Of a stretch of 64,000 nucleotides of DNA, positions 24,914 to 32,783 are shown piece by piece. This DNA is from Methanocorpusculum sp. GTDB lineage: Archaea; Halobacteriota; Methanomicrobia; Methanomicrobiales; Methanocorpusculaceae. The stretch lies in the NCBI GenBank assembly GCA_029987115.1, contig DALTWK010000005.1:39482-103481 (forward strand), read 5' to 3'. The position numbers and the translations under genes were made by a program. Within the stretch, counting starts at the first letter, position 1; each line of letters begins with the position of its first letter. The notes under the pieces were generated by a model. That model was not told where the DNA came from, searched no databases, and worked only from the letters and a program-made list of their open reading frames with translations.

Positions 24914-26098
24914 TTACTTGTTAATGGTGAGGCCGTTGTCTTCGGCGATTTCGAGATAAGTATCTCTTACATATTCTGCCTGTTTCCTAGTCATTCCATA
25001 TGTGTTGAATTTCCAGACACGTGTTGCTCCGGGGATAATACCAGTGATTCCTTTTTTAGAAAGTGCGCTGGATAAGAAGAATCCGCGTTTCTTGTGAGTC
25101 TGTGCAACAACATCGAAAGAACCAGTTGTGTCAACTCTTGTGAGAGTGTGCTTTCTCGGGTATTCTGAGAGAATCTTTGTTCCTTCGATGGATTTCAGAG
25201 CATCGACAATCAGTTTACTGTTGGCGAGTTCTTCTTCAAAATGGTTGACACGTTCTTTAACAGTCGGGAAGGAGGCTAGAAGACCGACAATTGGTGCTCC
25301 CATCAAGGAACAACCGAGGATACCGATTTCTTTGATACCAAATGTTCTTCCGGTTAAGTCTCCTTCGAGTTTTGTTGTTCTGAACACTTCATCTGCACGT
25401 TCTTCTGTTGCAGCAAGAATTCCCGATGGTGCCGGTGCTGCCATACTCTTATGCCCCGAACCAACAATGAAGTCAACACCTAATTCTTTTCCGTTTACTG
25501 GCATGATTCCTACAGTGTATACACCGTTGTAGAGAACCGGAATGTCGTATTGGTGAGCTACTTTTGCGATTCCTTTAACATCATGGAGGTTGCCGAATTG
25601 ATAGTCGACATGGTCAATATAGAGGAGTTTCGGCAATCTTCCAAATTCTCTGGTGACATCTTCGATTCTTTGTGCCGTATCTTCTGCGGTAATGTGGTTG
25701 TCAGCGGTTTTTGGTATTTCACGGACAATACCTTTCTGTATTTCTACGGAAAGATAAGAGGTATAGTGTGCTAGAGATCCGATGAGAACGGGATCTCCCT
25801 TTTCAACATAGGTTCCGGCTACCTGTTGGAATCCACGACGCGCTCCCGGGACTGTGCGTGCTTGTGCCATACCGAGCCATTCTGCAACATCAGTATGGAA
25901 ATCTTTTAGAGGAGGTTTTTCAATATAATCCAAACGGAATGGTTTCCTGCAGTTATCGCAAACTGAATATCCGTCTCCCCAAGCAATCATTGCCTTCATA
26001 GCTTCTGGGGTTAAGCGACCACCAACCTGAATTGGGTCAAGGTTGATTGCTGTCTCGTCAACCATCCGAGCATCAACGTTGCAGTTTCCGCATTTCAT
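24914..26098 (-). CDS. pscS: O-phospho-L-seryl-tRNA:Cys-tRNA synthase SepCysS
   Basis: SepCysS converts phosphoseryl-tRNA(Cys) to Cys-tRNA(Cys) and is a hallmark of methanogen cysteine synthesis. The 394-residue protein has an N-terminal extension with paired cysteines (C3, C6, C47, C50), VGGRLTPEAMKAMIAWGDGYSVCD, the ARTVPGARRGFQQV segment, and the PLP lysine K217 in GSGHKSMAAPAPSG. The four N-terminal cysteines look like a metal site. Its ATG overlaps the stop of a 59-codon upstream ORF (ATGA), and the GGAGG ribosome binding site lies inside that ORF. The SepRS gene is not in the window. Confidence 0.96.
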   Translation of the reverse strand: MKCGNCNVDARMVDETAINLDPIQVGGRLTPEAMKAMIAWGDGYSVCDNCRKPFRLDYIEKPPLKDFHTDVAEWLGMAQARTVPGARRGFQQVAGTYVEKGDPVLIGSLAHYTSYLSVEIQKGIVREIPKTADNHITAEDTAQRIEDVTREFGRLPKLLYIDHVDYQFGNLHDVKGIAKVAHQYDIPVLYNGVYTVGIMPVNGKELGVDFIVGSGHKSMAAPAPSGILAATEERADEVFRTTKLEGDLTGRTFGIKEIGILGCSLMGAPIVGLLASFPTVKERVNHFEEELANSKLIVDALKSIEGTKILSEYPRKHTLTRVDTTGSFDVVAQTHKKRGFFLSSALSKKGITGIIPGATRVWKFNTYGMTRKQAEYVRDTYLEIAEDNGLTINK

Positions 26099-26274
26099 AA
26101 CAGTTCCTCCCGAAGTATTGTTATCTGTTTTTCGAGGGATGCGAGATATTTTTCTGTTTTCTGCTTCTGCTCGTCGGTAAGATTGTGAGATGGGGCAGTG
26201 GTTCTGAGTATAACTCGAATATCAGTCAGGGAATAGAGTCCCTGAAATACGGCGTCTACGGCACGCTGAGACAT
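26095..26274 (-). CDS. Unannotated 59-residue protein translationally coupled to SepCysS
   Basis: An ATG at 26274 opens a 59-codon frame ending TGA at 26095, overlapping the SepCysS start by 4 bp. The protein starts MSQRAVDAVFQGLYSLTDIR and ends in a charged coiled-coil-like helix (EQKQKTEKYLASLEKQITILREELL), consistent with two helices. I do not recognise a family. Position suggests a partner of SepCysS. In class I methanogens SepCysE bridges SepRS and SepCysS through a small helical N-terminal region, and this could be an analogue, but that is only inference. Coding status is supported by the tight coupling and sensible amino-acid composition. Confidence 0.6.
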   Translation of the reverse strand: MSQRAVDAVFQGLYSLTDIRVILRTTAPSHNLTDEQKQKTEKYLASLEKQITILREELL

Positions 26275-26489
26275 GTCTAATACTTCTACTGCTTAAGAGA
26301 TGAATATGTCGGAAATCTAGGTGGTAAAATTGTATGAGATGGGATAACCGATAAAAGTTAATTACTATGATTACATCAATAACGGTATAGGAAATACAAA
26401 AGGAATTTTTTCCTTTGTTTTATTGTTGGATTCGCATCGTTTGATTTTTGATGTTTTGAAGGTAATCTCTCTCAGTAGAGTCTCATGTA
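26275..26489. other. Divergent intergenic region with a small hairpin
   Basis: About 215 A/T-rich bases between the SepCysS operon and the PH/Yip1 gene. It holds the promoters for both. A 7-bp hairpin (AAAGGAA/TTCCTTT, 26399-26416) followed by TGTTTTATTGTT on the plus strand looks like a terminator without an obvious gene before it. Confidence 0.4.
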
Positions 26490-26498
26490 TTTATACTA
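26490..26498 (+). promoter_or_regulatory. TATA box of the PH/Yip1 gene
   Basis: TTTATACTA lies 25-33 bp before the ATG at 26523. This spacing implies a leaderless or nearly leaderless transcript. Confidence 0.45.
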
Positions 26499-26522
26499 TC
26501 AAATGAAACATACATATATATT

Positions 26523-28373
26523 ATGTCGCCTGTGTCATTGCAGAACGGAGAAGTTCAGTATTATGCATCTCCGGTTCTCGTGAAGAATGTTCGGTACCAT
26601 GCTACCATCACAAATCTTCGGCTTATTATTGAGGGGTCAGTTTCGCGGGAATTCCGCGTTGCCAATATTGTTGCAGCGTACCCCGCAGTTCTAGAGGAAA
26701 ATGAACCAGGTATTAAACTGGTTCTCGCAACTCCCACTGGTCAGAAAGAAATGCTTTTGTCATTCCCCCTGGGGGATGTATTCAAGAAAGGAGAGCAGGA
26801 AGCATGGCTTAATGCAATACAGAAAGCGGTAGGCGACAAACCGTTTGCAGAGGGTGCTTTGGTTCCGGCAACTGAAGTGGAAACTTCTCCTGGGGTGGCA
26901 ATCACACCTCAGAAGAATCAGGCGCAACAGGAGACGAGTGTGGCACCAAATCTCATTCGAGGTGAATCCGTTCTTATCAGCACGGCGGGAATTCGTATTA
27001 AACATTCGTTCTATACAGCATATCTGACAAATCTTCGATTCATTCTTCAGAACAATATGGGAAAGATTGGAAGGGAATTTGCTATTGCTGAACTGAAGGA
27101 TGCTGCAGAACTCGAGTCAGATTCTGGGGAAGCTGAGATTGCAATGTCTGTTGGAATGCAGTCTGGTCTAAAGCAGATGATTCTGACCTTCCCAACCAGA
27201 AATGCACGTGATGCATGGATGAGGGAATTGCATAATAAACTCCCTCGGAAACAACCGGAATTGTCCCATGATTCGGTATCGACAACCCGTATTGGGACCT
27301 TTGTTCCTGCAACCAACGAACGTGTGTTGATTTCCACCCCGAATGTGAAGATTAAAAATCGTCCAATGGTTCTGCATTTGACTAATACGCGTTTTATTAT
27401 TGACAGTTCCTCAGGTGTTATGGGTGAGTTTGCAGTTAACTCTCTGATTCGCGCCGTGCGTATTTCCAGTGAATTGGGCGAACCTGGTATCAATGTGACA
27501 ATCGGTTCACCAAGTGGAAAGAAAGATATGCATCTTATCTTCATGGCGATGAATGACAGGGAGGCATGGATGGATGAACTGAGTGCTATGATTCCAAAAG
27601 ATGCAGCATCTCCTGCTTCTTTCTCCTACGGTGGTTATTCAGTAACATCTGTGGAACCGAAGAAGAGCTCCCAGACATTATCGTGCCCGAAATGTGGTGC
27701 ACTGAACAACACATTTGATGAATTCTGTGCACTATGTGGAGCAAATTTACATGAACCATCTCGTCGTTCTCCTTTAAGAAGAGAGCGTGAAATACGCGCA
27801 CGGAAGGAACCGCGTATGCGTCAGGACTATACTGGAGGGATTATCGGATTTATAACCCGCCCAACGGACGCGTACGAGTATTATTCGCATGAAAGTCCAA
27901 AAACAGCACTTCCGATGTGTCTAATTGTTGGGTTGCTTTGGGCAATTCTTACATCTCTCCTCCTAGCATATGTCTTTCCGTTCTTCCTTAATATCGAAGG
28001 AGATACCTTCCCGGTTCTGGTAGAAATTCAGACAAACTTTATGGCGCTTCTCATCCTGATTTTGATTCTGTACGTGATATGGTTCATCTCGATTATCTTC
28101 CGTGCAGTAGTTGCGGGCCTTATCTCCCATATTTTTGATCCAACAGTGAAACTTTCGGAGGTTATGGCTATTGTTATGAGGAGTTCCTTCGCATATGGGG
28201 TGTGTGGATGGATTCCGGTTCTTGGTCTCTTTGTAGCGGGTATCTGGAGTGCAATCTCTACTTGGTTTGGACTTCGAATTACTCAGAATTTGTCTGCAGT
28301 TGCATCCGCAATTGCATCCGTTCTCGGGTTGATAATAGTATATGTTGTAATTATTGTCGTAGGAATGATTTAA
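26523..28373 (+). CDS. Triple PH-like domain, zinc ribbon and Yip1 membrane protein
   Basis: The 616-residue protein begins with three PH-like (GRAM-type) repeats of about 95 residues (roughly 5-100, 140-240 and 262-362). Each carries the same skeleton: VLIST-x-x-x-(R/K)IK, YLTN(L/T)RFII, a GEPGI-type turn and a final W-x-x-(E/A)-(L/I) helix. A zinc ribbon (CPKCG...CALCG, about 388-411) and a basic segment follow, then a Yip1-type domain of five hydrophobic helices (about 465-616). The cytoplasmic N-terminal half would bind lipids or proteins at the membrane. Function is unknown. It is monocistronic. Confidence 0.75.
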   Translation: MSPVSLQNGEVQYYASPVLVKNVRYHATITNLRLIIEGSVSREFRVANIVAAYPAVLEENEPGIKLVLATPTGQKEMLLSFPLGDVFKKGEQEAWLNAIQKAVGDKPFAEGALVPATEVETSPGVAITPQKNQAQQETSVAPNLIRGESVLISTAGIRIKHSFYTAYLTNLRFILQNNMGKIGREFAIAELKDAAELESDSGEAEIAMSVGMQSGLKQMILTFPTRNARDAWMRELHNKLPRKQPELSHDSVSTTRIGTFVPATNERVLISTPNVKIKNRPMVLHLTNTRFIIDSSSGVMGEFAVNSLIRAVRISSELGEPGINVTIGSPSGKKDMHLIFMAMNDREAWMDELSAMIPKDAASPASFSYGGYSVTSVEPKKSSQTLSCPKCGALNNTFDEFCALCGANLHEPSRRSPLRREREIRARKEPRMRQDYTGGIIGFITRPTDAYEYYSHESPKTALPMCLIVGLLWAILTSLLLAYVFPFFLNIEGDTFPVLVEIQTNFMALLILILILYVIWFISIIFRAVVAGLISHIFDPTVKLSEVMAIVMRSSFAYGVCGWIPVLGLFVAGIWSAISTWFGLRITQNLSAVASAIASVLGLIIVYVVIIVVGMI

Positions 28374-28564
28374 TAAGGATAGTAATATGAAATCCTTTAA
28401 AATCTCTTTGTATTGGAGTTGAAAAAGAGATATTGTATTTTTTTATCAATGGGAATATGAATCGTACTATCTTGTGAATATACGTTTGTATCTCCTATCA
28501 ATGGCTAATTTTATTCATGAACAAGAGACACCTCGTTGAGTGAGCATCCTTGTTTATTTTGTGG
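28374..28564. other. A/T-rich gap between convergent genes
   Basis: About 190 bp without a supported gene; short ORFs here (14 codons or fewer) lack ribosome binding sites. I see no clear hairpin. Confidence 0.4.
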
Positions 28565-29500
28565 TTATGGTGAGGATAATATATCACCAATTGAGACGTA
28601 GTGTCCGTTTATCAGTTCAAAACCGGGCATCTCGCGTTTTCCTTCGGGTTTCGTCGATGTGATACACACGGCACCCGTTCCGCAGGTGACGACGATTCCT
28701 TTCTTTTTCAAAACGTCGACAATTTCACCTGGTTTTCCGAAATAACCGTCAATCTTTTCTGAACGGTAAATTTTCAGTAGTTTCCCGTCTGGGAGATGAG
28801 TGTTTGCACATGGAATTGGAGAGAGACCTCGAATCCGATTATGAACATTATCTGCAGATAGATTCCAGTTTACGATACATTCTTCTTTAGAGATGGATGG
28901 AGCAAATGTTGCCTTCTCGGAATTCTGTTTGGTACGTGTGGATGTTCCTGTTTCAATCTGTTTTATTGCCTCGACAAGCGCTTCGGCGCCGAGAATCGAC
29001 AGGCGGTCATGGAGTTCTCCGAACGTTTCATTATCTCCAACGGGAATCTTTTTCTGCAGAACTATGTCTCCTGCATCAAGTGCTTCTTCTACATACATAA
29101 TAGTCACTCCCGCTTCTTTATCTCCATTCAGGACAGAATATTGCATTGGTGCAGCTCCTCGGTACTGTGGAAGTAGGGAACCATGAACATTAATCGTTCC
29201 AAGTGGTGGGAGATTAATCAATCTTTTTGGAATAATCATTCCATAGGCAACGACCGTTGCGATATCTGGATTGAGTGAAGCAATCTCTTCCATCAGCACG
29301 TCATCATTTAGTTTTTCCGGCTGAAAAACAGGAATATTGTGTGAAATGGCGAACTCTTTAACTGGTGAGAACTGTATTTTATTTCCACGTTTATTCGGTT
29401 TATCTGCTCTAGTTAGAACTCCGACAATTTCATGGTTTGCCGATACTGCTTCAAGGGATGCAACTGCATATTCTGGAGTTCCCATGAATAATACTTTCAT
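28565..29500 (-). CDS. fmt: Methionyl-tRNA formyltransferase (bacterial type)
   Basis: The 311-residue protein is a full-length Fmt: MKVLFMGTPEYAVASL at the start, the formyl-transfer residues N104, H106 and D142 (INVHGSLLPQYRGAAP and EALDAGDI, matching E. coli N108/H110/D146), and a C-terminal OB-like domain (about 208-311). Fmt formylates initiator Met-tRNA in bacteria using 10-formyl-tetrahydrofolate. Archaea normally initiate with unformylated Met and most methanogens use tetrahydromethanopterin, so the substrate here may differ. It is coupled to def by a 4-bp overlap. Horizontal origin from bacteria is likely. Confidence 0.88.
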   Translation of the reverse strand: MKVLFMGTPEYAVASLEAVSANHEIVGVLTRADKPNKRGNKIQFSPVKEFAISHNIPVFQPEKLNDDVLMEEIASLNPDIATVVAYGMIIPKRLINLPPLGTINVHGSLLPQYRGAAPMQYSVLNGDKEAGVTIMYVEEALDAGDIVLQKKIPVGDNETFGELHDRLSILGAEALVEAIKQIETGTSTRTKQNSEKATFAPSISKEECIVNWNLSADNVHNRIRGLSPIPCANTHLPDGKLLKIYRSEKIDGYFGKPGEIVDVLKKKGIVVTCGTGAVCITSTKPEGKREMPGFELINGHYVSIGDILSSP

Positions 29501-29982
29501 TGTTCCTCCTTAAGGGATAAGAGCTGGCGTTCGATAAGACGGCGGGAAACCGGAGATATTCTGTCCACAAAAAGAATGCCATCTAAATGATCATATTCAT
29601 GCTGAAAAACACGTGCTGGGAAATCTTTCAGTTCCTCTTCGATAACTCCTCCCATTTCATTTTGATATTTTACAGTGATTCTCCGCGGTCTCTTCACTTT
29701 TTTATGGATTCCTGGAACTGAAAGACACCCCTCTTCCATTTCTACCATGGCGGATCCTGATTGTATTATCTCTGGATTGATAACTTTACGAATCTTGTCA
29801 CCTGCATTCATCACAAAAAACCGTTTGGATATACCAACTTGCGGAGCGGCAAGTCCAACTCCGTGATATGTTGAAAGCATTGGAATCATCTCATCCAGTG
29901 TTTTCTGAAGTTCGGGTGTTATCTCCTTCACGGGTTCTGCAACTTTTGCAAGAACCTCTTTCCCGTATATCTGTAGGTCCAT
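29497..29982 (-). CDS. def: Peptide deformylase
   Basis: The 161-residue protein (ATG 29982) has all three deformylase motifs: GVGLAAPQ at 41-48, EGCLS at 84-88 with metal ligand C86, and HEYDH at 128-132 with metal ligands H128 and H132 and catalytic E129. It would remove formyl groups from N-termini with Fe or Zn. The frame is open for 24 more codons upstream, but ATG 29982 gives the normal deformylase start (DLQIYGKEVLAKVAEPV). Its stop overlaps the fmt start. All catalytic residues are intact. Confidence 0.88.
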   Translation of the reverse strand: MDLQIYGKEVLAKVAEPVKEITPELQKTLDEMIPMLSTYHGVGLAAPQVGISKRFFVMNAGDKIRKVINPEIIQSGSAMVEMEEGCLSVPGIHKKVKRPRRITVKYQNEMGGVIEEELKDFPARVFQHEYDHLDGILFVDRISPVSRRLIERQLLSLKEEQ

Positions 29983-30673
29983 AGTATAATCTATTGTACG
30001 TGTGACTTCTTCAACGTGACGTTGATTGATTATACTATCTTCCCTACTTCCCAAAATATGAATGTTCTTGGGAAGGTTTCTTTCATTTGGGACGTTTTAC
30101 GGGTGCGCAGGGTTTATGGCTGAAAAGAATGGATATTACAGAATGCGATAAAAAGATATTATTTTATACTAAAATGGATGAAGTGGGTTTTATCGTCATT
30201 TTTTCATTATTTTTTTACATTTTCTTCTTTTTTCTTGAAAAAATATTTGCGCTTTTTGATAATAATTGCTGGTGATTTTTCGGTTTGTATGTCAAATCAG
30301 TCTTTTTTTCAATATGATTTATATGGTGATGGCCAAAAACGCAGTAATTGCCCCTAAAAAACGGGTATCTGTGTTTAATCTAACAAATTCAGAGTCTCGG
30401 TGAATGAGGTTTTATCCACGCAGGATTTCTGCCTAGATAAAAGCAGTTTGGGGAGGTTCTTTGATGTATTGGAATATCGATCGATCTTGCAATGACGATT
30501 GTCTCGCGGATACCCTGGAACCGTCTTAATAGCTGCAACATATGAGTGGTGTGGCGTGCACCATTAATGGGTGAAATGAGTCTAATCATTTTCGCATTTA
30601 TCTAGTGGAACGTCTCCTCCCCTCATAAGTTCCAGATTTCACCAAAGACTTCTGAATCTATCTGGAAGAAAAA
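29983..30673. other. Long gap between def and the surface-protein gene
   Basis: About 690 bp with no confident gene. The first 300 bp are very A/T-rich with T-runs around 30195-30245; the second half is more balanced and contains the 21-codon frame with a strong ribosome binding site and an ATCGATCGAT palindrome. It may be a remnant of lost genes or hold a non-coding RNA; I cannot identify one. Confidence 0.4.
30464..30529 (+). CDS. Possible 21-residue peptide gene
   Basis: A short frame, MYWNIDRSCNDDCLADTLEP plus one Ser, begins 7 nt after a near-perfect ribosome binding site (GGGGAGGT at 30450-30457). It holds two cysteines three residues apart. Nothing else explains this stretch. No family is recognised and it may be chance; the overlapping minus-strand frame is an alternative. 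Confidence 0.2.
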   Translation: MYWNIDRSCNDDCLADTLEPS

Positions 30674-32395
30674 ATGAACACAAAAGCAACCCATATTACC
30701 ACAGTTGTTCTTGCAGTTTTTCTTCTGGTGTCATTGTTAGGGGTGGCGGTTTCTGCCGTCGATGGCCCGAAGGTTAATACGGTAACGGACAACTTGGATT
30801 TGTATCAAGAACTATCGGGGATTATCGATGATGTCCCAGATATGATGATACAAACAGATAATCAAGAGGAAATTGTTGTTTCTCTAGATATTACAGCTGG
30901 AGAAAACGCTGTCATACATGTGAATGGAGATGATGCAGGATTGGCTATAGAACATATATCAATCAGATCAGGACAAACTCTGATTTTGGAAATGCCAGAA
31001 CTTTGTTCAAACATCAATTATGGTGAATCTGACTCGATATTAATCGACAACGGAGCATCCCTATACTTGTGTACTCCTCAGAGTTTACCAGAAAGTTATG
31101 AACGTCATGATGTGGATTGCGATGATAATATTGCATATCACACAACAGGGGAGGGAACAATCTATCTGGATTCAGGTCATACTATGATGTCCGGGGCAGA
31201 TTTCCTTTGCCGCATTCTAACAGGTGATTTTTTGGGGACGTTGGTTTGTAGTAGCATCAATGAAGAACTTCATTTGACAAATGATGATATTAACATCAAT
31301 ATCGCTAAAATGAGTGATGGCGTGTCCTTTATAGGGAGTGGCTGTGAGGAACTATATCTATTTGGAGAAGTAATACCACCAAATAGTTTGGTTATATGTA
31401 TCCCTGGTTCCGGCAATATTGATTTGAACATAGAATCATCCATTGGATTTGACAGTGACAATATTGTTGTTTTCTGTGAAGAGAACAAAGAAGTATCCGT
31501 CAGAATAAATGAGATGGTTATTACCCCTTATGGAAATCAATTTACTGAAAACAATTGTCAAAAAGAATCTGAACAGAATGCTGTTGACGATCAATCTAAA
31601 ACAAGTGATTCTGGTGAAATAACCGGACAGAATACTGTTGACGATTTCTCTGAAAATAGCATTCTCGAAGAACAAATTGAACAGATTGTTGTTGACGATC
31701 AATCTAAAACAAGTGATTCTGGCGAAAAAACTGAACAGAATACTGTTGACGATTTCTCTGAAAATAGCATTCTCGAAGAACAAATTGAACAGATTGTTGT
31801 TGAAGACCCCACTGAAAATAGTAATCCCGAAGAACAAACTGAACAGAATGTTGTCGAATGCCCTTCAGTTCAAAATGTTGATATTGATTGTATCTATTTA
31901 TCCACCACTGATATGGAGGTATCAGGAAAGACAATTACTATCAATGTTGAATCTAGCGGACTCGAATCAGGTTTACTATTCCAAAAAGAGGCATCGGGCC
32001 CCATGCTCAATTCTATAGGGGGTGTAACTCCATATTCTTTAGAAAAAGGAAGTTACATCCTCGATTTTCCTGCAGGCAGGAACTACAGCAATTCTGTAGG
32101 GTTATGGACGATTTATCTCGCATTTGATTCGGATATAAGTGTTCCGGATTTAATTCGGACGCCATATATAGGAACTATCTCTATTGATTGTCCCGATTCT
32201 TTGGAAGAGAGAGATATCTCATCTTTTTTGGATGAGACTTCTGAATCAAGACTATCCAATGATGACGTCTTCGGCCTTTCTTATACAGAAACCAGTTCTG
32301 ATGAATCTATACCAAATCCGATTTATCCCTGTGTATCGATTCTCGGTGGAATTGCCGCCCTGTGCGGGTCGTCGCTTCTCTTCCGTAAATTTTAG
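30674..32395 (+). CDS. Secreted, C-terminally anchored surface protein with acidic tandem repeats
   Basis: The 573-residue protein has a signal peptide (HITTVVLAVFLLVSLLGVAV, cleavage likely after AVSA near residue 33), an acidic, threonine/serine-rich ectodomain, five 18-residue repeats at 301-390, a second ectodomain part and a C-terminal hydrophobic helix followed by RKF (VSILGGIAALCGSSLLFRKF). This is an exported protein held at the cell surface. No adhesin domain is recognised. The high Asp/Glu/Asn content fits an extracellular protein. No PGF-type sorting signal is seen. Confidence 0.72.
   Translation: MNTKATHITTVVLAVFLLVSLLGVAVSAVDGPKVNTVTDNLDLYQELSGIIDDVPDMMIQTDNQEEIVVSLDITAGENAVIHVNGDDAGLAIEHISIRSGQTLILEMPELCSNINYGESDSILIDNGASLYLCTPQSLPESYERHDVDCDDNIAYHTTGEGTIYLDSGHTMMSGADFLCRILTGDFLGTLVCSSINEELHLTNDDININIAKMSDGVSFIGSGCEELYLFGEVIPPNSLVICIPGSGNIDLNIESSIGFDSDNIVVFCEENKEVSVRINEMVITPYGNQFTENNCQKESEQNAVDDQSKTSDSGEITGQNTVDDFSENSILEEQIEQIVVDDQSKTSDSGEKTEQNTVDDFSENSILEEQIEQIVVEDPTENSNPEEQTEQNVVECPSVQNVDIDCIYLSTTDMEVSGKTITINVESSGLESGLLFQKEASGPMLNSIGGVTPYSLEKGSYILDFPAGRNYSNSVGLWTIYLAFDSDISVPDLIRTPYIGTISIDCPDSLEERDISSFLDETSESRLSNDDVFGLSYTETSSDESIPNPIYPCVSILGGIAALCGSSLLFRKF
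31573..31842 (+). repeat. Five tandem 54-bp repeats in the surface-protein gene
   Basis: Units of exactly 54 bp (18 codons) begin ACAGA(A/T)T. They alternate between a QSKTSDSGE form and an FSENSILEEQ form, so the near-identical period is 108 bp. A fifth unit is more diverged and a truncated sixth follows. The period keeps the reading frame, so copy number can vary without breaking the protein. Confidence 0.9.
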
Positions 32396-32434
32396 AGTTC
32401 AGGAGATTTCCTCTGACGAATAAGTTATGTAATC

Positions 32435-32458
32435 ACCCCCCTCTAGCATGAGGGGGGT
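32435..32458. terminator. GC-rich 9-bp hairpin
   Basis: ACCCCCCTC pairs perfectly with GAGGGGGGT around the loop TAGCAT, 40 bp after the surface-protein stop. It is followed by CTCCTTCTTATTCTT, T-rich but interrupted. It may protect or form the 3' end of the surface-protein mRNA. Confidence 0.55.
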
Positions 32459-32546
32459 CTCCTTCTTATTCTTAAATAATCGGTTGAGAATTATTATTTG
32501 AATGAAGTTTTCTCCGAAATTTTTCATTAATCTCCGAAAAAAAGAA

Positions 32547-32618
32547 TGGACCCGGCGGGATTTGAACCCGCGGCATCTACGTTGCGAACGTAGCTATCTA
32601 CCCCTGATATACGAGCCC
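32547..32618 (-). tRNA. tRNA-Ala (CGC)
   Basis: The reverse complement folds into a 72-nt tRNA: acceptor GGGCTCG/CGGGTCC with discriminator A, anticodon stem CTACG/CGTAG, loop TTCGCAA (anticodon CGC), T-arm GCGGG/CCCGC with loop TTCAAAT. The third acceptor pair is G3-U70, the alanine identity element. No intron; CCA is not encoded. Confidence 0.95.
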
Positions 32619-32783
32619 AGATATTTTCTAATATATTGCTGTTGATGCTGTATTAACTCTTCTGTTTCTATACGTAGATAGTATTATTCAATCCCCTTTC
32701 TAAAAACGACTAATCTTCTCACCCAATAGAATTATCAAATCAAGCCATCTATATTATATGTAACTATAATTATTGAGTGGACT

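Noticed and set aside
29983..30054. 24-codon N-terminal extension of peptide deformylase
   Set aside because: ATG 29982 matches the normal deformylase N-terminus; the extension has no similarity to the family.
30087..30275. 62-codon frame with a hydrophobic C-terminal half in the gap
   Set aside because: It starts only with TTG, lacks a ribosome binding site, and its hydrophobic part is just the translation of T-runs.
30389..30589. 66-codon minus-strand frame in the same gap
   Set aside because: No ribosome binding site, no family recognised, and it overlaps the better-supported 21-codon plus-strand frame; kept only as an alternative.
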